DNA from: Caenorhabditis elegans
Lineage: Eukaryota > Nematoda > Chromadorea > Rhabditida > Rhabditidae
NCBI RefSeq assembly: GCF_000002985.6
Contig: NC_003283.11
Coordinates: 20,833,501-20,897,500, forward strand
Reading direction: 5' to 3'
DNA length: 64,000 nt
In this document: positions 20,643 to 33,043 of the stretch, piece after piece
How positions within the stretch are numbered: the first letter of the stretch is position 1
Layout: each line of letters opens with the position of its first letter
Made by a program: the position numbers and the translations under genes
The notes under the pieces: model-generated
Database searches by the model: none
What the model was told of the DNA's origin: nothing
The model's input: the letters and a program-made list of their open reading frames with translations, nothing else

Positions 20643-23600
20643 ATGACTACAAAAACGACTCCCAAAGAGTTAAAAGCTAAGAAAGAGTCTAAGAAAAAAG
20701 GAAGTGCTCCAGAACCACCGAAAAATGGACCACCGAGGACATCCCCACCAAACACTATTGAGAAAAAAGGAATATTGAGAAGCCTCAGCTTTCAGGTAAA
20801 ATTTCCAAATGATAATATTGGTAATAATTAGTTCATAGTGATCACTTTCTAAAAATTGTTTATGAAGTTTTAAAATTATAGGATGAAAAATTCACTGATT
20901 TTTCGCATACAACACAACTGTTTTCTTTAGCAATATCTTTTTTAAGTGCAATTTATATAAGATTTAACAAAATGAAACACTAAAAATTAAAAAAAAAAAC
21001 TTTATACCGTTCCTTGCTGGGTGCGTGGCAATTGGCAATTCCGGCAATTGCCGGTTTTCAAATTTTCCGCCACTTTTCAAACCTAATTATGTTTTGGAAA
21101 TTGAAAATATTTCACCTTGTTTTTTTAGTATTTGGCAGTCATTTGTCAAATGAAAACGGCCAATCCTTGAATCATTTTGAGCTTGAAAATAGAAAATTGG
21201 TAATTAAAATGTATGATCCTAAATCTACAAAAAGTATAAAATGTAGATTTCCGGCAACCGGCAATTCCGGGAATTGCCGGTTTTCCAATTTTCCGACAAT
21301 CGGAAAATTTGGCAAAAAAATCAATTGTCGAAAAAAAAAATTGATTGCCGCTCATCCCTGCTTCCTTGTATCCATCGCTATAATTTCACAACTCAAAACT
21401 TGGGTTTTTCGATGATTTCTGTGTAGCCCTGCCACACAACCATACGAAATACTTATAGTATAGCTATAAAATAAATTTTATTCAGTTTTCCAATCTAACT
21501 CGCAAGAAGGGCAACGACTACGATTTGACTCCAGAAGAAGAAGGAGATGGTTATGGCGATGAAATGGGTCCAGTGCTCGGTGTGCAAAATTATGGAATTT
21601 TGATGAAAAAGTACAAGCGCAAAAATCGATCTGCAAGATGGGCAAAGCGATTTTTCGTTTTGAAAGAGTGTTTTTTGATATATTACTCTACAAGCTACAA
21701 GAAAGTGTTTGAAAAAACACGTAGAATTGATTTACATCCAAAAGGTATTATTCCATTAATTGGGTGCTCAATTGTGTCCGGCGGTGATGTGGATAAAAAG
21801 AATTGCCTATTAATTGCTCATCCACAGCTACCAAGTGCAATTATTGTGGCTGCATCAGATCATCAGACACAAGAGATGTGGTTAAAGGCGTTGAGAAGTG
21901 CAACTAAAATGTATGTTTTGATTGATAAGTAGAAATAATAATCTAACAAAAGTTGATTTTCAGTTCGTACAAAAACACAGTGGTCGGTGAAACAATGATA
22001 CGTGAGCTTGAAAATCGTGGAGTTTTGTTGAACGAGGAAAAGAAAAGTTACGAGGAAAGATTGGAAGCAGAGGCAAAAGCACGAAAAGAAGAACATGATA
22101 GAGCTGATGTATGTAGTCTTTTCATCTTCCCACAAAATGTTATGAATATCACATTTTTCACCAACAGTGTTGGCCAAAAATATATCCCATTTTCGATTTT
22201 TGATAAATTTACAAATTTTCCAAACGAGCACAACTTAAAAACTAGAAATGTTATCGAAAAAGTTCAACTGATGAAGAATTGCTCATAATTACGTCTACTC
22301 GTATTTAGTTGTTTAAGTTGTTTAACAGTGTCATGACAAAAAATACAGCGGCCGACATCTCGCTCGTGAGCCCGTTTTTTCAACGTTCACTGATTCGACC
22401 GTATCTCGAAAACCAGTTTTTTTCTGGCAGTGTTGTTAAAGTAAAGTAAAGTCTTCATACTTCTTGTTATTTTTTGTGTCTATTCACTTTGTTCTGAAAA
22501 TCCAGCAAAAAGTTATAGAAATGCAAACTAGTCGCTCACCAGGCACCGCTCATCCTCTACAATCAAAAACCAGGTTACTTAGTTCGAATTTTTTTTGGAT
22601 CATTTTTTAAAATAATAAATATAAAATCACAATTAAGTTATACGAAAATTGTATGAAAACTATCTCACTTTAACAACATTTCAAGAAAAAACATTATTAT
22701 TAAGATACGGTTGAATCAGTAAGGCAGTAAAGTTGTTAAAAGCGGGCTCACGAGATGTCGGCCGCTGTATTTTTTGTCATGACACTGGTTAACAACTTAG
22801 ACAACTGAATACGAGTAGACGTAATTATGGACAATATTGAGTTAAACTTTTTTCGCGAACATTTCTAGTTTTTAAGTTGTTCTCGTTTGGAAAATTTGTA
22901 AATTTATCAAAAATCGAAAATTGGATATATTTTCGGCCAGCACTGTAGTTTTATCTTTTTTATAGTAAAAAAACTGACAATTACAAACATAATTATAAGG
23001 AACAACTATTCGAAATATATAATTCTGAACAACTGTTCTAGGAACTGGCAAAAGACAAGGAAGAGCTGGAAGCAGAACGAGAAAAGTTGATTCGAACCAC
23101 TAAAAAATTGAAGGATGATTTGCAAAATGTTAAAAAGTAAGTTTGGAGAATTCAGAAATGATTTTAGTCGTGTTAAAATCTCAACTTCGGTTTGATAAAT
23201 GTGTTGAACGGAAATACATCCTAAACAATCAATAAGTACTTTTAGCGAGCTGAAAATGACAAACGAAATGAAAAAAACATTGGAACAAGAAAAAATGAGC
23301 TTGAACTCCAAAACCGAGCATCTTCAAGCAAATATGGAGAGCTTGAACATTGAAAAAGAAAAGATCCACGAACAATTACAAGAAATTGTACGGGAACGAG
23401 AAAAGGTTTTGATCGACAATCAGAATCTATCTACTGATAAATGTCAATTAAACAATAGATTGATGGAAATTGAGACTTCGCGCAATTGTATAATGACCGA
23501 AAAGGAAAAAATTGAAAATTTATTGAAGATGAACGAACAGAAAACTCAAGATTTGGAAAAAGAACGTCAGTACTATACGATGAAGACATCTGAACTAATG

Positions 23601-25076
23601 GATCATTTGAAAGAAGTCAGTGAGCAAAGAGATCTAACTGAAAGCGAGTTGAAAGAACAAATGATGGCTCGTCTTGGAGCAGAAAAGCAACTTCAAGCAG
23701 CTGAAAAAGCATTGGAACATCTTGAAATGGCATTGAAGATGACTGGGGCGCAGATGACTGAGTTGCAAGAGCATATTATGCCAGATGTTCATAAACTTAG
23801 AGGTAAATTACTATATTTGAGTGGTGCCTGTGGAGAAACTATGTCAAAACACAATTCAAAACCTGACAATTTTTTTGAAAACTGTTGAACCATTAGAATT
23901 AAAAGGAAAGTAGAGCCAAATTGTTTTGCTTTGAATGACAGAAAACAGACTCGAATGACCAAATATAACTGTGAAACGTTTTTTTTTAAAGTTTTCTAAT
24001 TTTTTTAAAATGATTTTTCAATTTTGCAAAAGTCAAAGAAACGGCAAAATTAAATTTGAATTCCCGCGCAAATGAGTGACGTTATTTTTTATATTTTCTC
24101 GTTTTCTGTCTGAATTCGTCGCGTTTTCTTGATTTTTCTTATATATTATTTTATTCATAATTATGTTTGTCAATTTTTCCAACACTTGTCCAAAATTTTG
24201 TCCATTTTTAGGCGCGAAAATATCGAAAGTGACGTCATTCATTTGCGCGGGAATTCAAATTTAGTTTGGCCATTTTCTTGATTTTTGGAAAACTGAAAAA
24301 AAACATAAAAAATTAATTAAATAACAAAAAAAATTGTACAGTTATATTCAGTCATTAGGGTCTATTTTCTGTGTTTTAAAGCACACATTATTTCCCTTTA
24401 TGGTGGAGACCTTTAAATATTTTTCCCAACTGGACATACTTTAAGTTAAAACAATATAGCTGCTATATCACTATTGCTGCTAAATCACTAAATTAAAAAT
24501 TTTACAGAGTTCTTTGAGCAGTGTGCTGAAGAATCCAGATTTGAAGCGAATCGTACCGGCATCATGAGAAACGCAGTTTATGCCAGAAAGTTAGTTTAAT
24601 TAAATTTTTTCAGCATTGAAAAATAAAATTCAATCAGAAAATTGAGGCTGACGTTTGGGCGCCGCTAGTTTAATTTTCCACATGAATAAAATTCAGGAGT
24701 ATATTCGACGTAGCATTTTCCGAATTGGACGGTCATTCGCTGGATGTTTTTGAGAAATTTTGCGAATACAATTCTCAAGTGTTGCCAGTTAGAGAAAAAC
24801 CTCAAAAGCTGCATAAAACATGGAAGCAATCTAGTTTCAAAAGAATAGGGTATATAAAATGAGTGAAACTTCTAAGATTTTCTACTTCTGCTCCTGTTAC
24901 TAATCGGCGTGAAAAAAAAACGTTTCAATCTCTTGAAGTATAGTGGGAATATGTTTTGACCTAATAGTTACAGATCAATTCGACGTTCAAAAAGAGGTAT
25001 CCGTTCATCTTTCCGCAAGAAAACCGATTCCATCACTACACAGCCTCGCGAGAAAGAACCACTAATGCAACTGTGA
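20643..25076 (+). CDS. PH-domain and coiled-coil protein, PLEKHD1-like
   Basis: Exons 20643-20795, 21486-21910, 21964-22108, 23042-23136, 23246-23802, 24508-24589, 24697-24849 and 24974-25076 give 570 residues, all in phase. A basic, Pro-rich N-terminus (residues 1-50) precedes a pleckstrin-homology domain (about 87-192: NYGILMKKYKRK, RWAKRFFVLKECFLIYY, ending QEMWLKALRSATK with the conserved Trp). A long Glu/Lys/Gln-rich coiled coil follows (about 200-460, heptad-like, including KELAKDKEELEAERE-type runs). The C-terminus is basic (RRSKRGIRSSFRKK). The PH-then-coiled-coil order and length resemble vertebrate PLEKHD1, a poorly characterised protein. Membrane phosphoinositide binding and dimerisation are inferred. 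AATAAA at about 25200 may be its polyadenylation signal. Three introns contain transposons. Confidence 0.87.
21017..21360. mobile_element. hAT-like MITE in PH gene intron 1
   Basis: Terminal sequences are CTGGGTGCGTGGCAATT and ATTGCCGCTCATCCCTG, flanked by GTTCCTTG (21009-21016) and CTTCCTTG (21361-21368), seven of eight matching. Inside, GGCAATTCCGGCAATTGCCGG occurs near both ends. It is 344 bp and non-coding. Confidence 0.7.
22165..22945. mobile_element. Long inverted-repeat element in PH gene intron 3
   Basis: The ends are CAGTGTTGGCCAAAAATATA and TATATTTTCGGCCAGCACTG. The arms stay complementary for over 200 bp each, including ATTACGTCTACTCGTATT against AATACGAGTAGACGTAATTA and GTCATGACAAAAAATACAGC against GCTGTATTTTTTGTCATGAC. 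About 330 bp lie between the arms. There is no transposase reading frame and no clear target duplication. Confidence 0.8.
23935..24380. repeat. Inverted-repeat element, copy 1 (CCCGCGCAAATGAGTGACG family)
   Basis: GAATTCCCGCGCAAATGAG (about 24059) and CATTTGCGCGGGAATTC (about 24239) are inverse copies in one intron of the PH gene. Outer parts GAAAACAGACTCGAATGACC and ATTCAGTCATTAGGGTCTA also pair. A second copy lies at 28755-29350. Confidence 0.7.
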
Positions 25077-25843
25077 CTAGAGATACTTTTTTCACGAGTC
25101 ATTTCTTGTTTGCATATTATTTACTTATTTATTGTTCTCTGTATTTTTTGGTAATTACCTTAACTCATTTATTTCAAATAATAAGAATAATTGTAATAAA
25201 ATAAACTCAATTAACCAAACAACTCCAAAAATGCAATTTTTTCCGCATAGAAATTATTTCAAAATTTAGTAAAATTACAATATAAATACCCGTAAAATAA
25301 TTTGCAAACGTTTAGACAGAAAACTAATCGATGGAGTTTATCCATATGGGAATGGAAGGAAAGTTTGAATGTTTTCACATAGGCTTATTTTATAGGAGGA
25401 CTAACGGTTCGGACAAATCTGAACGTATAGACACACAATGGGCTCAAATGAACAAATTTCGTAATGAAACTTTAAAAGTTTCGAAAATTTTTTTTATGCA
25501 TAAAAAAAATTTTGGCGGTTCAAAATTTCGAAAAAAATTACACTGATTTGAGCTAAAATCTCGTATTTTGGCTACTTTTCCGAAAACAAGTGAAATTGGT
25601 TACCTATCGGGTTTAAATATACCTTAATGTGTAATAGAAAAAGTGTAATATTTTCGAAATTTTCAACCACATAAAAAAAATTTAGAAAAATGTTTGAGAA
25701 GTTCCATTACGATTTTTCGTTCAATTGAGCCCATTTTTGGTTTATACGTTGAAAATTGTCTGAATCGTTGGTCCTCCTTCAAACATTGTTAGTTATAACA
25801 CAAAAATAAAAATAAGACAAAATCCCAACATCAAAAATACATA
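25077..25843. repeat. Convergent intergenic region with AT-rich inverted repeat
   Basis: This separates the PH gene from the protease. From about 25393 to 25790, AGGAGGACTAACGGTTCGGA, GTATAGACACACAATGGGCTC and the like recur inverted as GAGCCCATTTTTGGTTTATAC and GAATCGTTGGTCCTCCT, so the block is a foldback of about 400 bp. The first part is the PH gene 3' UTR. Confidence 0.6.
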
Positions 25844-27616
25844 TTAATAGCAAACTCCAGTATAATTACAAATTAGATTCAAATACATATCTACTCTTGT
25901 GAATCTGGCAAGCATATTGCTGGGACACCCACGAGTTCCAAATGACGTAATTGCAATTAAAAAAGCACGTCCATAATTGTCATCTCGATATTCGAGACCA
26001 CCTCCACTATCTCCCTAAAAATGTGTTATATACAACAGGAAATTTGAAGTCAACGCACGTGGCAAGTTCTGGGCGCTGAATAATTTGAAACATTCATTGA
26101 AGTAGCACATATGAAATCGTCCGCATCCGCTGGTAACCTATCACTCCAAGGACGCTTGCAGTCTCTATCAATTCGCATTGGGATCTCATGAATCAGCGGG
26201 CCAGACTCATTAAAAACTGAAAAGTAAATGGATTTGTTTTTTTTTAAACTTGAAATTAGAAAAATAAACTTCCTGTAACTTCTTCCCCATCCAGGAACTG
26301 CCAATGACTTTGTGTAGTACATGTTAGGGCGTGGAAGACAAATTGGACGCACGTTTTCGCTGAAATGAATCCGTTTCTCGACTTCAACAATTGCCCAGTC
26401 ATGACCTTTTAGACAGTTGGAAGACGCGAATTCCCCGTCAACAAGCACTGCTCTGACCTATTTCAAAAACGGAAATTAATAAAATATAAATTTCCGCAGA
26501 TAAAAACCTTATTATGGATTACATCAGATTTTTTGCATCTTGGATCATTTGGATATTTATCAGTGTGTCCACGAATGCATGTACCCCCATATGCAACTTT
26601 CCGAGTATCACGAAGGAATTTGATCGATCGATAGATTGACGAGCTACAAAAAATCTTGTCATTAAAGAAGGAATCCCGACTCATAATTTTGAAAAATAAA
26701 TATCAAAATTTGAGTAAATGTGGAATAGCGCCAGTGGAGAAAGTGTTAGAAACTACTTCAACCAAAGTAGCCAAAATAATCGAATATTATAATAAAACTT
26801 TTCAAACATTTTTGGGAAATTTTTTTATTTACTGTCAAAAAAAAATTACTTAGTTTTTTCCACTCACAATTTTTGAAGTGGACCAAAAAAATTTTTTTCC
26901 TACATTTCTTTTACTGTAATTGTGTTTTTATTATTCGTATTAAAACATTTAAAAGCCGGATCATGCGACACTGTTTCGAATTTTCTAAAAAGCTCATATT
27001 TTTAAAAATTTTGGCAATTTGCCAAAACTTTGACCGCTACTCCACCTTAAACTTTCCAATTTTAGTCGATAGTTACACAAATTTGCAGATACTTTGTGCA
27101 CATTTTCATCTCAAATATGTATTAAAATAACATGTAAAAATTATCGAAATGTGCAAAATAAATCAGTGATTAAACGAAGAATCCCGCCCAACAAATTTGG
27201 CATGAGCTAAAATATAACACTCTGAAAAAGTTACTGAAAATCATACTTCGGTTTCTTCCAATTCTTATTTTCACATAGATTTCCTCGAGAACCAATTGTT
27301 GTGATGAAACCGTGTGCAGCAGTAATAATGTGATAAGGACTTATAATTGAACCACCTAATCGATTGACACCATCAACAGTGAATGATACAGCCCAAGGAA
27401 AGTTTTTGATTTTTGATTCCTGTTGAATTCCACAAGATTCCATCAACACCTCATTATCGACTATAGTTTGAAACGATTCCATCGAAACTCAAAAAAATTG
27501 TTGCATTTTTACAAGATTTATAAATTCTTACAAGCGTTTCCAATCCAAACAGGTTCAAACGTGATTACAGGAACTGTGAAAATAATAATTAATGCAGTAA
27601 TTGAAAAACATAACAT
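25844..27616 (-). CDS. Secreted S1-family serine protease, catalytic triad intact
   Basis: Exons on the minus strand are 27616-27532, 27487-27247, 26643-26508, 26457-26280, 26216-26059 and 26014-25844, giving 322 residues. The N-terminus MLCFSITALIIIFTVPV is a likely signal peptide. The triad is His87 (HIITAAH), Asp174 (GHDWAIVE) and Ser269 (CHGDSGGG), with GWGR and CLPRP landmarks between. The usual IVGG activation site is not evident, since SKIKNFPWAV takes its place. The residue six before Ser269, the S1 pocket floor, is Arg rather than Asp, so trypsin-like Lys/Arg cleavage is unlikely. It is probably one of the nematode try-type or related secreted proteases; I cannot name the member. One acceptor (TTTTGAG) is slightly unusual, which makes the exon 1-2 join the least certain. 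Confidence 0.87.
26716..27050. repeat. Palindromic element (family P) in protease intron
   Basis: The block starts TGGAATAGCGCCAGTGGAG and ends GACCGCTACTCCACCTTA. Its internal CACTCACAATTTTTGAAGTGGAC parallels copies at 40390, 49973 and 53248. It lies between exons 26643 and 27247. Confidence 0.6.
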
Positions 27617-29480
27617 CAATAATGCTGTCTGTAATTGAACTGTTTCATTTAGTAAAAGTTTTTAATAAAAAAGGGTATAAAATACATCCCAACAAAAAAC
27701 AATATCGCTAATAACCTTGAAAACATGATTATTTGTAAGAGGTGGGGTCGGTAATAAATCATGTTTTCACTTGTTTGGAAGCCTTTTAAAGCGAAACTGA
27801 TTAATAGTGAGAAGTGAGTGAAAGATAGTTAGGACACACATAAATTCAAAAACGAACAATAGCATGAAAACAAAGACAGTAAGATGCTTTTGAAGTAAAA
27901 TTGGAGAAAATTCGATTGTATATGGATCACTTTAAACGCGTTTGGAAAAGGTTGGTGAACAGAGATAAATTCGATTTCAAAATTGTCTCTGTGTTTGGTT
28001 TTAAACTTTATTTCCAAAACATTTCTTGAAAATGCCTATTCTTTTCCTACAGGAATCGACCTCTATATCGACTATCTATGAAGTATGTTTCTACGCCAAA
28101 AATGCAAAAAAAAGTTTAGAGGAAATATTGATGATGGGGTTAAATTGAATTTGAATGTATTCCTATTGGGAGAATAGAATAGATGGGAATTAGGATGGAC
28201 TTTTCAACCCAGCATTGAAAATCAACATTTTGATGTGTAATCTCTCTACAATCTGCACTTTATTTTATTCTGTGCCGGAAATGCAAAAGGTGGGTAATTG
28301 GAGAATTCTCTTCAAATTCTTTGAATATGATCTTTGTCCCTTCTTATCATGATGAAACGAATCGGCACCACCCGACTTCTGTGTTCGTCAAATCCCCAAG
28401 GTGTTCCATCTCTTCCATTCCTCCGTCTTCTGTCCTCTTCCAGGAATTATTATTTGCTATCTGTGCTCGCAACAATTTTGACGTCAAAAAAAAATGTCGA
28501 GAATAGTTGCTAGTGTCCAGCCCTTGTGTTTTAAAAAATAGTGACAAAAAGTGAGGGAGCTGCTTGTTGTGAAAAAGAACTCAAAAGCGGAAAGAATATG
28601 GAGTCCCATGGGTAGCGAAGTTTGGGGCACAAAAGTTTCGGCGGCTAACACCACTTTGTTTTATTATTTGAGCTGATAGAGAGTATTATCTAGCTCAGCA
28701 ACATTTTTTGACATTCTTTAATATTAAATGTGGAGTAGAGTTTAAAAAAATCAAGCTTTATATGACTGAAAACAGACCCGAATGATCAAATATGAACGTT
28801 TTTTTAAAAGTTTTCTACATTTATTATGATTTATTCGATTTTTCCAAAATTAAAGAAACGACCGAATTAAATTTGAATTCCCGCGCAAATGAGTGATGTC
28901 ATTTAAAAAAATTGTTTTTTTCGACATTTTATATTTTTTTTTCCGTTTTCTGGCATCATTCTACTGTTTTTTCTGGCTATTTTCTTCTGTATTTTATTTA
29001 AAACTCTGTTTGTAAAATTTGCAAACACTTTTCCGAGAAAAAACGATCAAATTGTCGATTTTTAGGCCAAGTTTGAAATTTCCGTCAATTTCCTTCGGGT
29101 TATCAAGCTTTATTCATGACAAATTGACAAACGGGGTTTTAAATCAAATAAGTAAGAAAAAAAATCAAAAAAAAAACCGACGAATTGTGCCAGAAAACGC
29201 GGAAATGTCGAAAATGACGTCACTCATTTGTGCGGGAATCCAAATTTAACTCGTCCGTTTCTTTTATTTTTGAAAAATTGAAATTATAGTTTTTTTCACA
29301 GTTATATTCGGTTATTAGGGTTCATTTTCTGTAAATTAAACAAAACACAGGTTTGGCTCTACTTCATATTTATAAAGGTGACTATTTATAAAGTCAACAA
29401 TAATACTATTTAGCACGTCACATCCATTGAGTTCAATTTCCCTGTGTTTGAAAACCATATTATATTATAGCCACATCTCA
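27617..29480. promoter_or_regulatory. Divergent intergenic region between protease and TWK channel
   Basis: This presumably holds both promoters. GGGTATAAAATAC (27673) is TATA-like but in the plus orientation. The interval from 28755 to 29350 is a repeat. The acceptor ATATTATAG ending at 29470 lies ten bases before the TWK ATG. No additional coding sequence was seen. Confidence 0.35.
28755..29350. repeat. Inverted-repeat element, copy 2 (CCCGCGCAAATGAGTGACG family)
   Basis: TGAAAACAGACCCGAATGATC at the left and GAATTCCCGCGCAAATGAGTG are followed by the inverse TGACGTCACTCATTTGTGCGG and ATTCGGTTATTAGGGTTCA. The arrangement is the same as 23935-24380, with a longer centre. Confidence 0.7.
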
Positions 29481-32243
29481 ATGTTACTCTCTCATGGAGA
29501 ACATCGGCAGTCTTTTAAACAGAAAAGAGCAGAAGAGAAACGAAGATGGAGTTCATCGGGTTCACATCATCAACCTCAAGCCAAACAGAGTCTAGCAGTG
29601 CTGGCACAGTTGATGCTACCTGCGTTAATTGAGGAGCATACAGCGCAGGTCTTTCATCATTTCTAAAAATCTCTCCATTCATCTAATCTGATCAGAACTA
29701 CTTTCTTACAGCAAGAGGATGTGGTTGTACCAACTCACTACAAAGCAGATGGAAGTTTATCTAGAACAGCCTCCAACCGTCGGCACGTCTTTCAAAGTGT
29801 AAATCTACTGCAACGGGCAAACGGTCAGATGAGAAAAGGTGCTGCAGGAGTTTGGGATGTAAGTACATCTGTCAATTTATTGGAACTTATTGTTTGAAAA
29901 AATTAAATTGAACTCACCAAAAAATTAGAAAACATTGACCGTATTTATATTTCTTCATACTAATTACACCCCATCAGAAGTGTCACTTTACCATAGGGCG
30001 AAAGCTCAAGTGAGAATATCCTGAAGGAGGAAGCATCAGGATGCTCTTCTTGTTAAAATGGGACAATTGGTTCAACATAAGGGGATGAGAGAAGTGCTTT
30101 CACCCGTTCCTTTGATTTGATATAAAGAGCTCCCTTACTCTTTTCTACTCACTCGGCTCATAAAGCGATTTCTAAAATTTAAGAGTGACTGGTCGTAGAA
30201 ATGTTTGGCAATATATTTCCAAACTCAAATAAATTGTCGGTAGGCTATTATGCACATAATTTTGTAATCTATTATTTTTCTACTGTTTCACTTGTAATAA
30301 GTATTCATTAACAGATTGCTGGCCGAGCTCATCTTGCCGGAAAACGAAAAGTAGAACAACTTCAGCAGAAGCCTCCACTGTGGTTAGTCATATTGAATCA
30401 AGCATATCATAAATATGGATTGAAGGTTAGACTCATTAAAGTTAATTTTATTAAACAACGCTTCCTTCTAGCACGCAGTTCTTATCATCGTTTTTCTCAT
30501 ATATTGTATATCCGGTGGACTGGTGTTCTGGCTTATTGAAGAACCTTATCAATCGGAACTTCGGGACGCATGGCAACACAAAATCGAAAATAACCGAACA
30601 GCGAGAGTGGATGCGATGATGAAAAAAATTTTCAATAATTCTGATTACTTGATTTATATCAAAGGGAATACTTCCCAACGGTTAACAACATTTTTTATAG
30701 AGTAAGTGTATTTTTAGATATATATTTTTTCGGAATTTCTTGTTTTAGAGAATTAGGTTCCTATGAAAATCAACTTGGTGTTAAATGGAGCCAACAAAAA
30801 ATGGATTGGGATTTTTGGAATGCAGTTCTTTTTGCGGGCACAATATGCACTACAATTGGTTATGGTCATATCTATCCGATGACCGATGCTGGAAGAATGT
30901 TGACCATGATTTTTGCATTATTTGGTAAATTAGCAGTACCAACTTAAAACATAGGCTCAAGTTTAGGAATTCCATTAATGCTGCTTGTCTTACAAGATTT
31001 TGGAAAACTTTTGACCATTACTATGAAGTTCCCGTGGTTTCAAACAAAACGACTTATGAGAAGAATTATGAGATGTTGCACAAAACAACCAATTGAAGAA
31101 ATGAAAGAAATTGAGCGACAGGAACGTCACGATTTGGACATTTTTGATCTGCCGTTACCTGTTGGAATTGCTTTGATAGTTACATGGGTTAGTGAGTCCA
31201 ATTGTCGATATTTAATACACATTATGCGTTTGAAGTTTTGAAGTACTACATAGCAAAAAGGAGTGACGCCTTGACACGCGTTAAAAACTGTCTTAAATAT
31301 TTTTTTCTCCGTGTCGATTTTATTTTAACTTTAGATCTTCATTTGCTCATTTGTACTCTCGGTATGGGATCATAACTGGACACTTCTCGAATCATTCTAT
31401 TTTTTCTTCACATCTCTGAGTACCGTCGGTCTTGGAGACCTGGTTCCTTCTTCTCCGCGACTGTTAATTACAATGTTTGGATTCATCTTGGTTGGATTGT
31501 CGCTAGTATCCATGGTTATCAACTTGTTGCAAGCAAAGGTATATTGCGCTTAACATCTCGTATTTTCAGACAAATCGAGAAACAAATTCCTGATGGGTTG
31601 GGGCTCATAATTATGGTTCACCCTCAATAATAATTAAACATTTCTACTTTACAATTAAAAATTCTCAACATGAGTCATGGCAATATATTTCATAAAAAAA
31701 AAAGGTGTCATCACTAATCAGTTTATCAGTGATGATTTTCAAGAGCGGAAAACTCACTCAGTATGATTTCAATATTTTCAGATGAAATCAACTTACGAAG
31801 CTGGCCGAAATGATGAAAAAACACCACATATTCATCAAACCTTACCCACCTCACTTGGAGTTCTGCAATGTTTCTCCCCAGACGAAGAAAAAAAGACTGA
31901 TTACTCAGAAAGAAGTTTGAGTAGATCTACTCAAACGAGTTTGAGCCTTCCTGGCGTGAGACAGGTCAATAACACAGCAAGTATCAATTTGAGATTATTA
32001 CTATTGCAGGTAGTCTTACGATCAGACGGCGTGCATTGGGTGAACACAGATACCTCATCACCTACGAAATCACCTGATGAAGTCACCAACCTCGTGGAGT
32101 ATGAGACGGCTCTGCGTGTCTGCGAACAAATTGGTGATAATAATAATGAGGAATTCTCGGAAGCAGAAAGCCTAATATGCGAAACAGAAGTTCTTTTAGA
32201 AGTTGGAGAATGTCTGTCAGACTTGGAAGAATTTCTAGCTTGA
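29481..32243 (+). CDS. Two-pore-domain (TWK/K2P) potassium channel
   Basis: This is a background potassium channel of the plasma membrane; two subunits form one pore. Exons 29481-29648, 29712-29858, 30315-30425, 30472-30701, 30749-30924, 30967-31187, 31335-31538 and 31782-32243 give 572 residues (554 if the possible 54-nt intron 31956-32009 is removed). A soluble N-terminus of about 140 residues precedes M1 (HAVLIIVFLIYCISGGLVFWLI, read as about 143-165 with a gap). Pore 1 has TTIGYGHIYP (about 253-262) and pore 2 has TVGLGDLVP (about 381-389), the GYG then GLG pair usual for K2P channels. M4 is LITMFGFILVGLSLV followed by INLL. The C-tail is acidic and Ser/Thr-rich. It is one of the many nematode twk genes; the exact member is not assigned. 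Confidence 0.9.
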
Positions 32244-32406
32244 CTCGGTTTTCTTCTATATTTTTTATTATATTTTTCCCTAATAAACAAAAATAACAAA
32301 ATTCAAAAGATGATAAAAAACAACTTTTTTTTTCAAATGAATATCGCTCGCTCAACAATACTAGGGAAATTATGCTGACTGAAAAATGTTTTCCCACCAT
32401 TAAAAT

Positions 32407-32900
32407 CAGGGGTGGGCGGCAGACGATTTTTTCCGGCAAATGAGCAAATTGGCAAATTGCCGAAATTGAAAATTTCCGTCAAATCGGCAAATTGCTGGTA
32501 TTGAAAATTTCCGTCTAATCCGCAAATAGGCAAATTGTCGGAATTGAAAATTTCTAGCAAATCGGCAAACCAGCAAATTTCCGTAATTGAAAATTTCCGG
32601 CAAATCGACAAACCGGTAAATTGCCGATTTGCCGAATTTGCAGGAAGAACGGCAAGTGCCGAAAATGTTCGACAAATTAATTTGCAAATTGTGGGTTTGC
32701 ACATTTTGTTTTGAAAATTTCAGAATTCCAATTTTAATCGGCAAAATTGTACGTATCTTATGAATGCCTTATGAAAAAAAAATTTCAAAAGGCACTGCTT
32801 CAGTGTTTTTGTATAATAAAAAATTCATATTAACATTTCCGGCAAAGCTGATATCCGGCAAGCCGGCGAATGGCCGGAATTGAAAACTTTCTGCTAATAT
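32407..32900. repeat. CGGCAAATTGCCG-rich repeat with hAT-like left end
   Basis: It begins CAGGGGTGGGCGGCAGACG and contains many GGCAAATTGCCG, CCGGCAAATCGGC and GAAAATTTCC words, ending near GGCGAATGGCCGG at about 32878. A matching right terminus and target duplication were not found. It is downstream of the TWK gene. Confidence 0.6.
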
Positions 32901-33043
32901 AAGTTTTCTGTGTTCTGAAAAATAATTATCGAGAAATTTTGTCTAAAATTGACAATTCTTTATGATAAGTTTAATGACAAATTCTATAATATGTATTTTT
33001 AATCAATGTTGATAAAACTCACTCACTTGTTGTTCAAAATATA

